DNA of 58,197 nt, taken from contig NKIT01000009.1 in NCBI GenBank assembly GCA_002256185.1, forward strand, positions 1 through 58,197, given 5' to 3'. The position numbers and the translations under genes are program-made. Of this stretch, positions 25,813 through 34,842 are shown piece by piece. Every line of letters starts with the position of its first letter. Within the stretch, counting starts at the first letter, position 1. The notes under the pieces were generated by a model. It had not been told where the DNA came from and ran no database searches. It saw only the letters and a list, made by a program, of their open reading frames with translations. The stretch is from Rhodobacteraceae bacterium PARR1. Lineage in GTDB: Bacteria > Pseudomonadota > Alphaproteobacteria > Rhodobacterales > Rhodobacteraceae.

Positions 25813-26733
25813 ATGACCAGAACCACAGGCTTTGCCGCGTTTGCGGCGATCACCCTTTTGCCGTCCATCGCCCTTGCGCAGGACTACGGCAATGATTTTG
25901 ACCGGCCCGGTGGCCCCACCGGCGGGTTCGAGCTGGAATATATCGGGACCGAAAACAAGACCCGGTCCTACTTTGGGGGCGACATCAACCTGATGCAGCG
26001 CGGTCTGTCGGCGGGCGCGGTGACGCTTGGCTTTGACCTTGGGGTGGACGCGACCTTTGATTTGTCCAAGGGCGATGACCGTTACGCCTTCTTCGGGGCC
26101 ATCGTCGTTGATCCCGGCTTTGGCGAGATTGCGGTGGGTGCACCGCGCAGCATCGGATCGGTGCTGATTGACCGCCCGACCTTCGCCGGAAATCAGGCGC
26201 GTGACCGTGATCTGGAGGCCGTCTTTCCGCCGATGTCGGACAGTCTGGCCAAATCGCGTCAGGTGCAAAGCTTTGGTGCGCGATATGAGTCGACATCGGG
26301 CGCGGTGCGGTATGGCGCGTCGCTGCAAAAGCTGGATGGTCTGGACGGCATGTTCCTGCAAGCCGGGGCGGAATACAGCTTTGGACAGGGCGCGGTTGAG
26401 GGCGTGTTGGAAAAGCGCACCAATACCGATGGGTTGAACCTGCCGGTGGGTGTGTCCGGTTCCGCGCAGCAGGTGGATTACGCACTCTATCTGGGCCATC
26501 AGGACGGGGCCACGGACACCACCGGCGTTCAGGCCGGTGTGGGCTATGCCGTGTCAGACAGCCTGCGCGTCGGCGGCGATTTCGGCCTGCGCCAGACCCC
26601 GACGGATGAAAGCATCTATTACGGCGCCAGCGCCGCCTACAGCTTTGACAGCGGCGTCTTCGCCCAGATCGGCGTGAGCGACGGCAACGACACGCGCGTG
26701 ATGTGGGACGCGTCGATCGGGTTTGATTTTTGA
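25813..26733 (+). CDS. Outer-membrane porin-like beta-barrel protein
   Basis: The 306-residue protein starts with a Sec signal peptide (MTRTTGFAAFAAITLLPSIALAQD, cleavage after ALA) and continues with alternating beta-strand segments such as GGFELEYIG, VTLGFDLGVDATF and VDYALYLGHQDG. It ends in DASIGFDF, a C-terminal phenylalanine typical of barrels inserted by the Bam machinery. It resembles the Rhodobacter-type general porins in style but is short. ATG 25813 is chosen because the signal peptide begins there. A strong terminator follows, shared with lipA. Confidence 0.8.
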   Translation: MTRTTGFAAFAAITLLPSIALAQDYGNDFDRPGGPTGGFELEYIGTENKTRSYFGGDINLMQRGLSAGAVTLGFDLGVDATFDLSKGDDRYAFFGAIVVDPGFGEIAVGAPRSIGSVLIDRPTFAGNQARDRDLEAVFPPMSDSLAKSRQVQSFGARYESTSGAVRYGASLQKLDGLDGMFLQAGAEYSFGQGAVEGVLEKRTNTDGLNLPVGVSGSAQQVDYALYLGHQDGATDTTGVQAGVGYAVSDSLRVGGDFGLRQTPTDESIYYGASAAYSFDSGVFAQIGVSDGNDTRVMWDASIGFDF

Positions 26734-26754
26734 TCTCTGCCCCCCGATCACAGA

Positions 26755-26782
26755 AAAGGGCCACCCTATGGGGTGGCCCTTT
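26755..26782. terminator. Strong bidirectional terminator between porin and lipA
   Basis: AAAGGGCCACCC, loop TATG, GGGTGGCCCTTT make a perfect 12-bp stem with A- and T-flanks on its two sides, so it can end both the plus-strand porin and minus-strand lipA transcripts. Confidence 0.9.
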
Positions 26783-26802
26783 ATGATTGATATGGCAGGC
26801 GT

Positions 26803-27753
26803 TTAGGCCCGCCCCAACTTCTCCAACCGCGCCGCGCGCATCCGCGCGAAATCATCCCCGGCGTGGTAGCTGGAGCGGGTCAGCGGCGTGGCCGAGACCA
26901 TGAGGAAGCCTTTGCCATAGGCTGACGTCTCATAGGCCTTGAATTCCTCGGGCGTCACGAAGCGGTCGATGCGGTGGTGTTTCGGCGTCGGTTGCAGATA
27001 TTGCCCGATGGTCAGGAAATCCACATCTGCGGCGCGCATGTCGTCCATGACTTGCAGGACGGATTGCCGATCCTCACCCAGACCGACCATGATGCCGGAT
27101 TTGGTGAACATCGCGGGGTCGAGTTCCTTGACCCGCTGCAACAGGCGCAAGGAATGGAAATAGCGCGCGCCGGGGCGGACTTCGGGATACAGGCCGGGGA
27201 CGGTTTCCAGATTGTGGTTGAACACATCGGGCCGCGCCTCAACGACCTTTTCCAGCGCGTCGGGGCCGCATTTCAGGAAATCGGGCGTCAGAATTTCAAT
27301 CGTGGTGCCGGGCGCGCGGTGGCGGATGGCCCGGATGGTCTGGGCGAAATGCTCTGCCCCGCCATCGTCCAGATCGTCACGGTCAACGGATGTGACAACG
27401 ACATGGTTCAACCCCAACTCGGCCACCGCATGGGCGACCCGTCCTGGTTCAAAGGCATCGAGCGTCTGCGGCTTGCCGGTCGCCACGTTGCAGAAGGTGC
27501 AGCCACGGGTGCAAATCTCACCCATGATCATCATGGTGGCGTGGCCTTGGCTCCAGCATTCACCGACGTTGGGGCAACCGGCCTCTTCACACACGGTGAC
27601 GAGTTTCTTTTCCTTCAGGATGTCGCGGGTTTTCTTGTACCCCTCGGACGTGGGGGCCTTGACGCGAATCCATGACGGCTTCTTGGGCTGTTCATTGTCG
27701 GGGCGATGCGCCTTTTCGGGGTGGCGTTGGTCAGGCAGTTTCAGGTCGCGCAA
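26803..27753 (-). CDS. lipA: Lipoyl synthase
   Basis: The 316-residue radical-SAM enzyme inserts two sulfurs into octanoyl-carrier proteins to make lipoyl cofactor. The auxiliary cluster motif is [12 protein letters not shown] and the radical-SAM cluster motif [23 protein letters not shown] and VMVGLGED are also family hallmarks. The N-terminus [19 protein letters not shown] matches relatives. The start appears to be TTG 27753, seven bases after GGAGG; the ATG inside that region is in another frame. The frame remains open much further upstream, but that part runs antisense through the LysE gene and is not coding. Confidence 0.94.
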   Translation of the reverse strand: MRDLKLPDQRHPEKAHRPDNEQPKKPSWIRVKAPTSEGYKKTRDILKEKKLVTVCEEAGCPNVGECWSQGHATMMIMGEICTRGCTFCNVATGKPQTLDAFEPGRVAHAVAELGLNHVVVTSVDRDDLDDGGAEHFAQTIRAIRHRAPGTTIEILTPDFLKCGPDALEKVVEARPDVFNHNLETVPGLYPEVRPGARYFHSLRLLQRVKELDPAMFTKSGIMVGLGEDRQSVLQVMDDMRAADVDFLTIGQYLQPTPKHHRIDRFVTPEEFKAYETSAYGKGFLMVSATPLTRSSYHAGDDFARMRAARLEKLGRA

Positions 27754-27918
27754 CGGGCATCCTCCCCAATGACGTTGCCTTTGGACATAAGGCCAACTGC
27801 GCCCTGTTGCAACGTGTGGCGGGGACATGGGCCATTGCACGGCGCGCATGGCGGATTGACCTGTGTCATGGGCCGCCCGGCGCTTGTGTGCTCCCCCAAG
27901 GCGGTGCAAAACTGGGGC

Positions 27919-28506
27919 ATGACGATGGGACTGGTTGAGCTTTGTATCGCGATTTTCGTGCTTCTGGTGACTCCGGGGCCGACCAATACGCTGTTGCTGA
28001 TCGGCGGGAGCGAGCGGGGATTGGTCCGCGCCCTGCGCCTGATCCCCTCTGAAATCGCGGGATACCTGAGCACCGTCCTCCCCTTGGCGCTGGCGGGAAA
28101 TGCGCTGCTCGACTCCCTCCCCGGGCTGCGCGCCGCTGTGGCGTTGGTGGCGGGGGTGTGGGTGGCCTATCTGGCCGTCAAGCTGTGGCGTCTGCCCGTG
28201 CAGGGGCTGCGGCAGGCATCCGTGACGGGGCGGACCGTGTTCACGACGACGCTGCTGAACCCCAAGGCGCTGATCTTCGGGCTGGTGCTGTTGCCCGACC
28301 CGGACCATCTGGCGCTGAACATCGGGATATTCGTTGCGCAAATTCTGGTGGTGGCCGCAGGTTGGGCCGCGCTGGGGGCGGTCATCGGCCATGGCGCCAA
28401 AGGCCAGCAGGGGCGCGATTGGATGCCCCTGCTGCGGCGTGCGGCGGCGGTGTGGCTGGTGTTCATCTCGGTCACGCTGATCCTGCGCGGGATCGGCGCG
28501 GCGTAA
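27919..28506 (+). CDS. LysE-family amino-acid exporter
   Basis: The 195-residue membrane protein has about five to six hydrophobic segments and the family start [19 protein letters not shown], plus [17 protein letters not shown] in the middle. LysE/RhtB proteins export basic amino acids, homoserine or similar metabolites; the substrate is not evident. ATG 27919 is chosen because the first helix begins right after it; the open frame upstream covers an untranslated region divergent from lipA. It is convergent with the DUF6456 gene, with only three bases between stops. Confidence 0.85.
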   Translation: MTMGLVELCIAIFVLLVTPGPTNTLLLIGGSERGLVRALRLIPSEIAGYLSTVLPLALAGNALLDSLPGLRAAVALVAGVWVAYLAVKLWRLPVQGLRQASVTGRTVFTTTLLNPKALIFGLVLLPDPDHLALNIGIFVAQILVVAAGWAALGAVIGHGAKGQQGRDWMPLLRRAAAVWLVFISVTLILRGIGAA

Positions 28507-28509
28507 GGT

Positions 28510-29724
28510 TCAGCCGATGCGCGGGCCTGCGGGGCCATAGCGTTCATCGTAATGCCGCTTCAAGCGTTGCAGCGCGATGCGCAGCACGATCTTGCCGGAT
28601 CGCGCCGCCCAGCCCATGCGGCGTTCGGCCATCTCAAGCCCCTCAAGGAAACAGCAGCAGCGCAGCACCACATCCCCCAGACCGGGGCCAAGGTCGGTCA
28701 GCGCCGCTGCCACACGGTCACGCGCGGCACGGGGGCCATCGGCCATGCCGCTGTCGGATTGAAAGCCGCCACGATCTGCCCCGGTCAGGAAGCGGTCCCA
28801 ATTCTGCGCCACGCGCGGGCCCATCTGCGCCATTTCGAAATCAATGCGGATCTGATCGGCGGCGCGCATCAGTTCAGGCTCCAGATAGACCCGCCCATCC
28901 TTGTCGCGCTTGCGCCCCAACACGGCGACCGGGCTTTCGGCGGCGTTATAGCGGATGCGACGCGGACCGTCGGGCGCGTCGATGCTGCGGGTGGAAAACT
29001 CGCGGTGTTGCGCACCGTGGATCGTGCCGGGCAGGTCCGCCCCTGCGGCACTGAGCCGCTTGCGGGCCGCACGCCCTGCCGGGGTCAGCGCATAGGCCGC
29101 CACCCTGCCCGACCGGATGCAACTGATCCAATCCTTCAAGGCAAAGGCCTGTGCAACGGCACGGTCAAGCACCGCCAACCGGGCGGCCTGCCCTGCCCCG
29201 GTTTCGCGCAAAACCACCGCGCGATCCATGTCGGGGGCGACGACCAGCACCACCTGTGGTTCCGCCAGCAAGGGCAGGATGCGCTGCGCCTCGGTCATCA
29301 GGCGGTGGTCCGACAGCGCCAGCGTGTCGCGGCTTGGCGTTGCCTCGGGATGCGCGGCGGGGGTGTCGCCCGTCGCAAGGGATGTGGCACCGCTGATTGT
29401 GGCACCATTCATTCTGGAGGCAGACATGGCGTTCTCCGCATTGGGGGGGGACGCCCTGCCCGACCCCGTGCCCTGCGGAACAGCCTGCGTCTGCCGGGTC
29501 AGCCGCAGCAACGCTTCGTCCACCAGCGGATCATCGCGCCGGTTTTCATAGCGCCGCACCTGCCGCAGCACGGTCGAGGCATGGCATCCGCGTTGCCGCG
29601 CCAGTTCCCGCAAGGACAGACCATCGCCCGTATGGACGAGATAGGCCTGCACCCCTTGCGGCAACCAGTCCGGCAAGTGGAGGGTCGGGGTCGGGACGGG
29701 AGTCCTGTCGGCAGCCAATGTCAT
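28510..29724 (-). CDS. DUF6456 helix-turn-helix protein
   Basis: The 404-residue protein has an N-terminal helix-turn-helix (LSLRELARQRGCHASTVLRQ, about 40-60), a low-complexity linker (about 90-140), a central region with AYALTPAGRAARKRL, a winged-helix-like segment, and a C-terminal DUF6456 domain (LGPGLGDVVLRCCCFLEGLE then SGKIVLRIALQRLKRHY). It is probably DNA-binding; the role is unknown, though the family is widespread in Rhodobacterales. ATG 29724 is chosen over 29769, which has no RBS and would place a perfect DnaA box inside the coding region. It is divergent from a DUF6477 gene. Confidence 0.75.
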   Translation of the reverse strand: MTLAADRTPVPTPTLHLPDWLPQGVQAYLVHTGDGLSLRELARQRGCHASTVLRQVRRYENRRDDPLVDEALLRLTRQTQAVPQGTGSGRASPPNAENAMSASRMNGATISGATSLATGDTPAAHPEATPSRDTLALSDHRLMTEAQRILPLLAEPQVVLVVAPDMDRAVVLRETGAGQAARLAVLDRAVAQAFALKDWISCIRSGRVAAYALTPAGRAARKRLSAAGADLPGTIHGAQHREFSTRSIDAPDGPRRIRYNAAESPVAVLGRKRDKDGRVYLEPELMRAADQIRIDFEMAQMGPRVAQNWDRFLTGADRGGFQSDSGMADGPRAARDRVAAALTDLGPGLGDVVLRCCCFLEGLEMAERRMGWAARSGKIVLRIALQRLKRHYDERYGPAGPRIG

Positions 29725-29734
29725 CGGTAATCCC

Positions 29735-29787
29735 ACATCCACAGAGTTATCCACAACCAGAGCGTGCATTGGTTACTTGATCGTTAA
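29735..29787. promoter_or_regulatory. DnaA-box and CtrA-like motifs in the DUF6456/DUF6477 divergent promoter
   Basis: TTATCCACA at 29747-29755 is a perfect DnaA-box consensus, and ACATCCACA at 29735-29743 is a 7-of-9 match in the same orientation, 12 bases apart. TTAC-N7-TTAA at 29773-29787 is one mismatch from the TTAA-N7-TTAA form bound by CtrA. Both lie just upstream of the DUF6456 start. Occupancy by DnaA or CtrA is inferred from motif alone. Confidence 0.45.
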
Positions 29788-29921
29788 CACTGGCGGCAAA
29801 TCCCATACTTCCTTTCAAAAGCTAAACAAAACCGAAGGCAGCGCACGCCGCAGCACCCCGCTCGCGCAACGCTGGGTTGCGCTGCGCTAGGCTGGTGGCT
29901 TGTCCCTTGCCATCAGGTGCC

Positions 29922-30290
29922 ATGATGAACGCCATCCCCTCCAGCCTGCCTGTCCCGCAATCCGCTGCGGAACCAACCGCCCAAGACAGCCTGCGCCGCC
30001 CCCGGCTTTTGATGCGCGCGGCGCGGATCGGGTTGCAGGACTATCGCCGCGACCGCGACCTGCGCCGCATTCTGCCGCAAGCACTGTTTTCCGCGTTGAA
30101 ATCCGCCTCACCCGAAGCAGCCCTGGTGATGATGGCCGCGCAAGGGGCCGCCCTGCTGGAGTGGCTCAGCGAAGAGGAGGCGCGCATCGAAACTGCCCGC
30201 GTCGCCGCCACCGCAGGCTATTCGCCGCTGCGCCATATCGAGGTGATGATCGCCCTGCTGGCCGAAAAGCGGCTGACGCGGGTGGTGTGA
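29922..30290 (+). CDS. DUF6477 family protein
   Basis: The 122-residue protein matches the small DUF6477 family: LRRPRLLMRAARIGLQDYRR near the start, RDLRRILP, EEEARIETARVAATAGYS, and RHIEVMIALLAEKRL at the end. It appears soluble and mostly helical, without a signal peptide. Function is unknown. The partner DUF6456 gene is transcribed away from it across a 197-base region; this pairing is common in the order. ATG 29922 is chosen because it lies close to the family N-terminus; ATG 29925 is equally possible. A terminator follows. Confidence 0.75.
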   Translation: MMNAIPSSLPVPQSAAEPTAQDSLRRPRLLMRAARIGLQDYRRDRDLRRILPQALFSALKSASPEAALVMMAAQGAALLEWLSEEEARIETARVAATAGYSPLRHIEVMIALLAEKRLTRVV

Positions 30291-30305
30291 CATCGTGAAA
30301 ACGCA

Positions 30306-30337
30306 AAGGCCCGCCACAGAGGTCTGCGGCGGGCCTT
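30306..30337. terminator. Terminator between DUF6477 and MttB-family genes
   Basis: AAGGCCCGCC and GGCGGGCCTT form a perfect 10-bp stem around a 12-base loop, between convergent genes. It probably ends both transcripts. Confidence 0.85.
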
Positions 30338-30357
30338 CGGGACAGAGGTGATGGCGA

Positions 30358-31914
30358 TCAGATGAACGCGTCGGGCATCGACTCTTTGCGTTGCGCCACA
30401 AAGGCATCCAGCGCCTCGCGCGTGCCTTCGTCCAGATGCGGCTGCTGGTAATCGCCCAACTGCTTGGCCACACGTTCGGCGGCCAGTTGCATCGTGTCGC
30501 GGCTGCCCTCTTCGGCCCAAGTCTCGAACGGTTTGTAGTCGAACAGGTCAGACCGCCAGAAGGCCGATTTGAAATTGGCCTGCGTGTGTTCGCAGCCCAG
30601 ATAGTGACCGCCCGGACCGACCTCACGGATGGCATCCATGCCTTGGCCGTTCGTGTCCATGATGATGCCTTGGGCCAGATGGTGCAGCGTGCCCAACTGG
30701 TCGGCGTCCATCACGAATTTCTCGTATGAGGACACAAGGCCGCCTTCCAGCCAACCGCAGGCATGCAGCATGAAGTTCACGCCCGACAGCAGCGCCATGT
30801 TCAGGCTGTTGGCGGTTTCATAGGCCGCCTGCGCATCCGGCAGTTTCGACCCGCAGAACGACCCGCCCGACCGATAGGGCAGCCCCAGACGCCGCGCGAG
30901 TTGCCCTGCGCCATAGGTGATGTGGCTGGCCTCGGGCGTGCCAAAGGTTGGCGCGCCAGAGTTCATGTCGATCGAGGTCACAAAGGCCCCAAAGATCACC
31001 GGCGCACCGGGGCGGATCAGTTGGGAATAGGCGACACCTGCCAGAACCTCGGCCAGCACCTGCGTCAGCGTGCCCGCCACCGTCACCGGGGCCATCGCCC
31101 CACCGACGATGAAGGGCGAGATGATGCAGGCCTGATTGGCCTTGGCGTAAACCTCCAAGGCACCCATCATGATGCCGTCAAAGGTCAGCGGGCTGTTGAT
31201 GTTGATCAGGCTGGTCATCACCGTGTTCTGATCGACGAAATCAGACCCGAACAGAATCTTGGACATCTCGACCGAATCCACGGCGCGGCTGGGTTCCGTG
31301 ACCGATCCCATATATGGCTTGTCAGACAACACCATATGCGCGTGCAGCATGTCGAGGTGGCGCTTGTTCACCGGAACGTCAGTCGGTTCACAGACCGTGC
31401 CGCCGGAATGGTGCAGCCATTTCGACATATAGCCCAGTTTCACGAAGTTCTGGAAATCCGCGATGGTGGCGTAACGGCGACCACCTGCGATATCGCGCAC
31501 GAAGGGAGGACCGTAAACCGGGGCCAGCACAAGATTGCGGCCACCCACCTCGACATTGCGCTCCGGGTTGCGGGCGTGCTGGGTGAACGAGGACGGTGCC
31601 GTTGCACAAAGTTTGCGCGCGAGACCCCGCGGAATGCGGACGCGTTCCCCCTGAACATCGGCGCCTGCCTCTTTCCAGCGGCGCAAAGCCTCGGGGTTTT
31701 CGACGAAATTGACGCCAACCTCTTCCAGAACGGTGTCGGCGTTCCATTCGATGATCTGAAGCGCTTCTTCGTTCAGGATCTCGAAGTTCGGGATGTTGCG
31801 CTGGATGTATTTCGCGGTCTCAAGGCTGACCGCCGTGCGTTCTGCCCGCCGGGCCGACCCACCGCCGCCGCGCACCCGCCGTCCGCCTGTCGCCGCAACA
31901 TCCATGTCGCCCAT
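30358..31914 (-). CDS. MttB-family (trimethylamine/quaternary-amine) methyltransferase, non-pyrrolysine type
   Basis: The 518-residue protein belongs to the MttB superfamily, whose members move a methyl group from trimethylamine, glycine betaine or related quaternary amines to a corrinoid protein. Signatures include NFEILNEEALQIIEWNADTVLEEVGV at the start, LVLAPVYGPPFVRD, and HACGWLEGGLVSSYEKFVMD. The frame has no internal UAG, so it is the pyrrolysine-lacking kind. GGAGAG lies upstream of ATG 31914. No corrinoid protein, reactivase or second methyltransferase gene lies in the window, so its partner and substrate are unknown. A role in betaine or carnitine catabolism is possible. Confidence 0.9.
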   Translation of the reverse strand: MGDMDVAATGGRRVRGGGGSARRAERTAVSLETAKYIQRNIPNFEILNEEALQIIEWNADTVLEEVGVNFVENPEALRRWKEAGADVQGERVRIPRGLARKLCATAPSSFTQHARNPERNVEVGGRNLVLAPVYGPPFVRDIAGGRRYATIADFQNFVKLGYMSKWLHHSGGTVCEPTDVPVNKRHLDMLHAHMVLSDKPYMGSVTEPSRAVDSVEMSKILFGSDFVDQNTVMTSLININSPLTFDGIMMGALEVYAKANQACIISPFIVGGAMAPVTVAGTLTQVLAEVLAGVAYSQLIRPGAPVIFGAFVTSIDMNSGAPTFGTPEASHITYGAGQLARRLGLPYRSGGSFCGSKLPDAQAAYETANSLNMALLSGVNFMLHACGWLEGGLVSSYEKFVMDADQLGTLHHLAQGIIMDTNGQGMDAIREVGPGGHYLGCEHTQANFKSAFWRSDLFDYKPFETWAEEGSRDTMQLAAERVAKQLGDYQQPHLDEGTREALDAFVAQRKESMPDAFI

Positions 31915-32063
31915 CGTCTCTCTCCATCATTAGCTGCTGATGCAGCGCATTTGCCGTCGCTTATGCGCCAGCCCGCGCCCGATGCGCCCGCCGAATACGG
32001 CGCTTGCGGCAGAAAAACGACATGCGCGCAGGTCGCAAGCGACCAATGCCCGCAAAAGCAAAA

Positions 32064-32090
32064 CGGCCCCCGGTGGGCAACCGGGGGCCG
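32064..32090 (-). terminator. Terminator of the agl operon
   Basis: CGGCCCCCGGT, loop GGGCA, ACCGGGGGCCG make a perfect 11-bp stem 22 bases past the aglK stop. On the minus strand it is followed by TTTTGCTTTTGC, a T-rich tract, which fits intrinsic termination. The rest of 31915-32111 shows no gene and must hold the MttB-gene promoter. Confidence 0.85.
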
Positions 32091-32111
32091 CGTTGCAGGC
32101 TGTGCTGTCGC

Positions 32112-33197
32112 TTACCGATAAAGCAGCGACCGACCGCCCGCAAAAAGATGCACCTTCGCCGGATCGGCGGCCAGACGCACGGTTTTATAGCGCAGTTCGG
32201 GATGAATCCCCGGCAGTTTGGCGATGACCTGCGCCGCGTCGCCTTGGCGCTTGAAATACAAAAGCGTCACTTCGCCCAAGGCTTCGGTGATCTCCACCTC
32301 ACCGGCAAACGCCGCCTCGCCATCGGTGGCGAGCAGGTCTTCGGGACGCATCCCCACATTGACGCGCAGGCCCATATCCGCCGCCGTGGTAGGAACATGC
32401 GACCGCGCCATGCCGCCATTGTCCAGCTTTACCACCGTCTGCGCGCCGGTTTCCACCACTTGGCCCGCCATCAGGTTCATCGCCGGGCTGCCGATGAATT
32501 GAGCGACGAACTCGTTTTCTGGGCGTTCGTAAAGCTCCAACGGACTCCCGACCTGCGAAATCCCGCCCCCTGCCAGCACAACAATCCGGCTGGCCAAGGT
32601 CATCGCCTCGACCTGATCGTGGGTCACGTAAACCATCGTCGAGTCGGGCATGTTCTCTTTCAACTGCGCAATCTCGATCCGCGTGGCCACCCGCAGGGCG
32701 GCGTCAAGGTTCGAAAGCGGTTCGTCGAACAGATACACCTTCGGGTCGCGCACAATCGCCCGCCCGATGGCGACGCGCTGGCGTTGACCACCTGACAATG
32801 CCTTGGGCAGGCGGTCCAGATAGGGCGTCAGTTGCAGGATTTTGGCGGCTTTATCGACGGCGGCGGCAATTTCCGCCTTGGTCTTTTTCGCCAGTTTCAG
32901 CGCAAAGGCCATGTTGTCGCGCACGGTCATATGCGGATAAAGCGCGTAGGATTGGAACACCATCGCAATGCCGCGCTGTGCCGGGGGCACATCGTTCATC
33001 CGCGTGCCGTCGATGGTGAAATCGCCGCCCGTGATCCGCTCCAGCCCCGCGATCATCCGCAACAGCGTGGATTTCCCGCAGCCCGAGGGGCCGACAAAGA
33101 CGACCAACTCACCCGTCTTGATGTCAAGGTTGATGTCTTTCAACACCTTGACCTCACCATAGGCCTTCTCGACATTCGTCAGTTTCAGATTGGCCAT
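32112..33197 (-). CDS. aglK: Alpha-glucoside ABC transporter ATP-binding protein
   Basis: The 361-residue ATPase energises the alpha-glucoside importer. It has Walker A GPSGCGKST at about 38, the Q-loop VFQSYALYPHMTV, signature LSGGQRQRVAIGRAI, Walker B VYLFDEPLSNLD, and the switch histidine in VYVTHDQVEAM. The C-terminal MOBP/TOBE regulatory domain (about 240-361) places it in the UgpC/MsmK/MalK group. The aglEFGAK order of Sinorhizobium is kept, and it is the last gene, 12 bases after aglA, with a terminator behind it. Confidence 0.95.
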   Translation of the reverse strand: MANLKLTNVEKAYGEVKVLKDINLDIKTGELVVFVGPSGCGKSTLLRMIAGLERITGGDFTIDGTRMNDVPPAQRGIAMVFQSYALYPHMTVRDNMAFALKLAKKTKAEIAAAVDKAAKILQLTPYLDRLPKALSGGQRQRVAIGRAIVRDPKVYLFDEPLSNLDAALRVATRIEIAQLKENMPDSTMVYVTHDQVEAMTLASRIVVLAGGGISQVGSPLELYERPENEFVAQFIGSPAMNLMAGQVVETGAQTVVKLDNGGMARSHVPTTAADMGLRVNVGMRPEDLLATDGEAAFAGEVEITEALGEVTLLYFKRQGDAAQVIAKLPGIHPELRYKTVRLAADPAKVHLFAGGRSLLYR

Positions 33198-33209
33198 CGT
33201 CTTCCCCCC

Positions 33210-34835
33210 TTAACCCTTACGGGCGAGGATACATCCCCAACCCGCCAAAATGACCGTGCCCGCAACGGGGGACACGCTTCCCAATTCCATCCCGATCGCC
33301 TGCCAATTCCCTGTGGGCAGCGATATTTGCGCTGGCTCAGGGCCAAGGTTGAAGGCGCAGAAAATCGTCTCATCCCCTTGGCGGGTAAAGGAAAACAGCT
33401 CTCCCGCCGCCTGCCAATCGGTCATCGCGCCCTGCGCCAGCACGGGATGCGCGCGGCGAAAGGCCAAGGCGCGGCGGTAGTGGTGCAGCAGCGCCGCAGG
33501 GTCCGCCTCTTGCGCCGCGACCGACAGCGGGCGATGCGGCGCGGTCACGGGGAGCCACGCTTTTTCAGCGGTGGAAAAGCCGCAGAGCGCGTTGTCCGAT
33601 TGCCAGACCATCGGCGTCCGACACCCATCGCGGCCTTTGAATTCGGGCCAGAACTGGATGCCATAAGGGTCTTGCAGGTCGTCAAAGGCAATCTCTGCCT
33701 CTGGCAGACCCAATTCCTCGCCTTGATACAGGCAGACCGAGCCGCGCAGACACATCAAAAGCGTCGTGTAAACCCTTGCAGCGGCGTCAGAAAGACCCCA
33801 GCGGGTGATGTGGCGCACAGTGTCATGGGTGGAATAGGCCCAGCAGGGCCAAGCATCGGGTGCCGCCGCCGCCAAACGGTCAAAGGTCAGCGCCGCCAAA
33901 CCCGCCGTCAACCGCGCGGGTTGCAGCATCTCGAACGGGTAGCACATCTGCACCTTGTCCCCGCCCGAGGTGTATTCTGCCATGATCTCAAGGCCCCGTT
34001 GGGCATCGCCCACCTCACCCACGGCTGCGGCCTTATAGGGGGCCAACACGGCACGGAATCGGCGCAGGAATTCAAGGTTTTCCGGCTGGTTCTTTGAGAA
34101 CAGATGAAGCTGGTGGTTATAGGGGTTCACGCTTGGCGCGATGGAGTCGTTCCGCAACTCAGGCGGCAGTGAAGGATTGTCGCGCAAGTATTTGTCTGCG
34201 AAGTAGAAATTGATCGTATCCAGACGAAATCCATTCACCCCGCGCGCCAGCCAAAAGCGCGCGACATCCAACAGCGCCTCTTGCACATCATCATTGTGCA
34301 GGTTCAGGTCAGGCTGGCTGGTCAGGAAGTTGTGCAGGTAATACTGCTCGCGCCGCGCGTCCCATTGCCACGCGGACCCACCGAACACCGACAGCCAGTT
34401 GTTCGGCGGCGTGCCATCGGGCTTGGGATCGGCCCAGACATACCAATCGGCCTTGTCATTCGTGCGGTTCTTGCGGCTTTGCGCGAACCACGGATGCACA
34501 TCGGCGGTATGCGACAGCACCAGATCAATCATCACCTTGAGGTTCAGCGCATGCGCCCGCGCCACCAAGGCATCGAAATCCGACAGGCTGCCGAACATCG
34601 GATCAACGTCGCAATAATCGCTGACGTCATAGCCGAAGTCCTTCATCGGGCTGGTGAAAAACGGGCTGATCCAGATCGCATCCGCCCCCAAGCCCGCGAT
34701 ATGGTCCAGCCGCGCGGTGATCCCGGCCAGATCGCCCACCCCATCGCCATTGCTGTCTTGATAGCTGCGCGGGTAGACCTGATAGATCACCGCCCCGCGC
34801 CACCAATCGGCATCCTGCCCGATCACGTCTTTCAT
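33210..34835 (-). CDS. aglA: Alpha-glucosidase, GH13 family
   Basis: The 541-residue cytoplasmic GH13 enzyme would hydrolyse imported sucrose, maltose, trehalose or similar alpha-glucosides. The barrel start is WWRGAVIYQVYPRSYQDSNG. Catalytic residues are Asp206 in NGFRLDTINF (nucleophile), Glu274 in AVGEVGD (acid/base) and Asp333 in YSTHDTVRH (stabiliser). QGEELGLPE near 370 is typical of the oligo-1,6-glucosidase/AglA subgroup. There is no signal peptide, consistent with action after transport. It lies 7 bases after aglG. Confidence 0.95.
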   Translation of the reverse strand: MKDVIGQDADWWRGAVIYQVYPRSYQDSNGDGVGDLAGITARLDHIAGLGADAIWISPFFTSPMKDFGYDVSDYCDVDPMFGSLSDFDALVARAHALNLKVMIDLVLSHTADVHPWFAQSRKNRTNDKADWYVWADPKPDGTPPNNWLSVFGGSAWQWDARREQYYLHNFLTSQPDLNLHNDDVQEALLDVARFWLARGVNGFRLDTINFYFADKYLRDNPSLPPELRNDSIAPSVNPYNHQLHLFSKNQPENLEFLRRFRAVLAPYKAAAVGEVGDAQRGLEIMAEYTSGGDKVQMCYPFEMLQPARLTAGLAALTFDRLAAAAPDAWPCWAYSTHDTVRHITRWGLSDAAARVYTTLLMCLRGSVCLYQGEELGLPEAEIAFDDLQDPYGIQFWPEFKGRDGCRTPMVWQSDNALCGFSTAEKAWLPVTAPHRPLSVAAQEADPAALLHHYRRALAFRRAHPVLAQGAMTDWQAAGELFSFTRQGDETIFCAFNLGPEPAQISLPTGNWQAIGMELGSVSPVAGTVILAGWGCILARKG

Positions 34836-34842
34836 ATCCGTC

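Noticed and set aside
24652-26499. A 615-residue minus-strand frame across the cytochrome c and porin genes.
   Set aside because: Shadow of two well-supported plus-strand genes; no recognisable domains and it spans an intergenic gap.
27754-28392. Upstream extension of the lipA frame by about 200 codons.
   Set aside because: It runs antisense through the LysE gene, has no family similarity, and the TTG with GGAGG gives the conserved N-terminus.
30763-32121. A 452-residue plus-strand frame opposite the MttB-family gene.
   Set aside because: Antisense shadow; the MttB-family protein on the other strand is full length with motifs.
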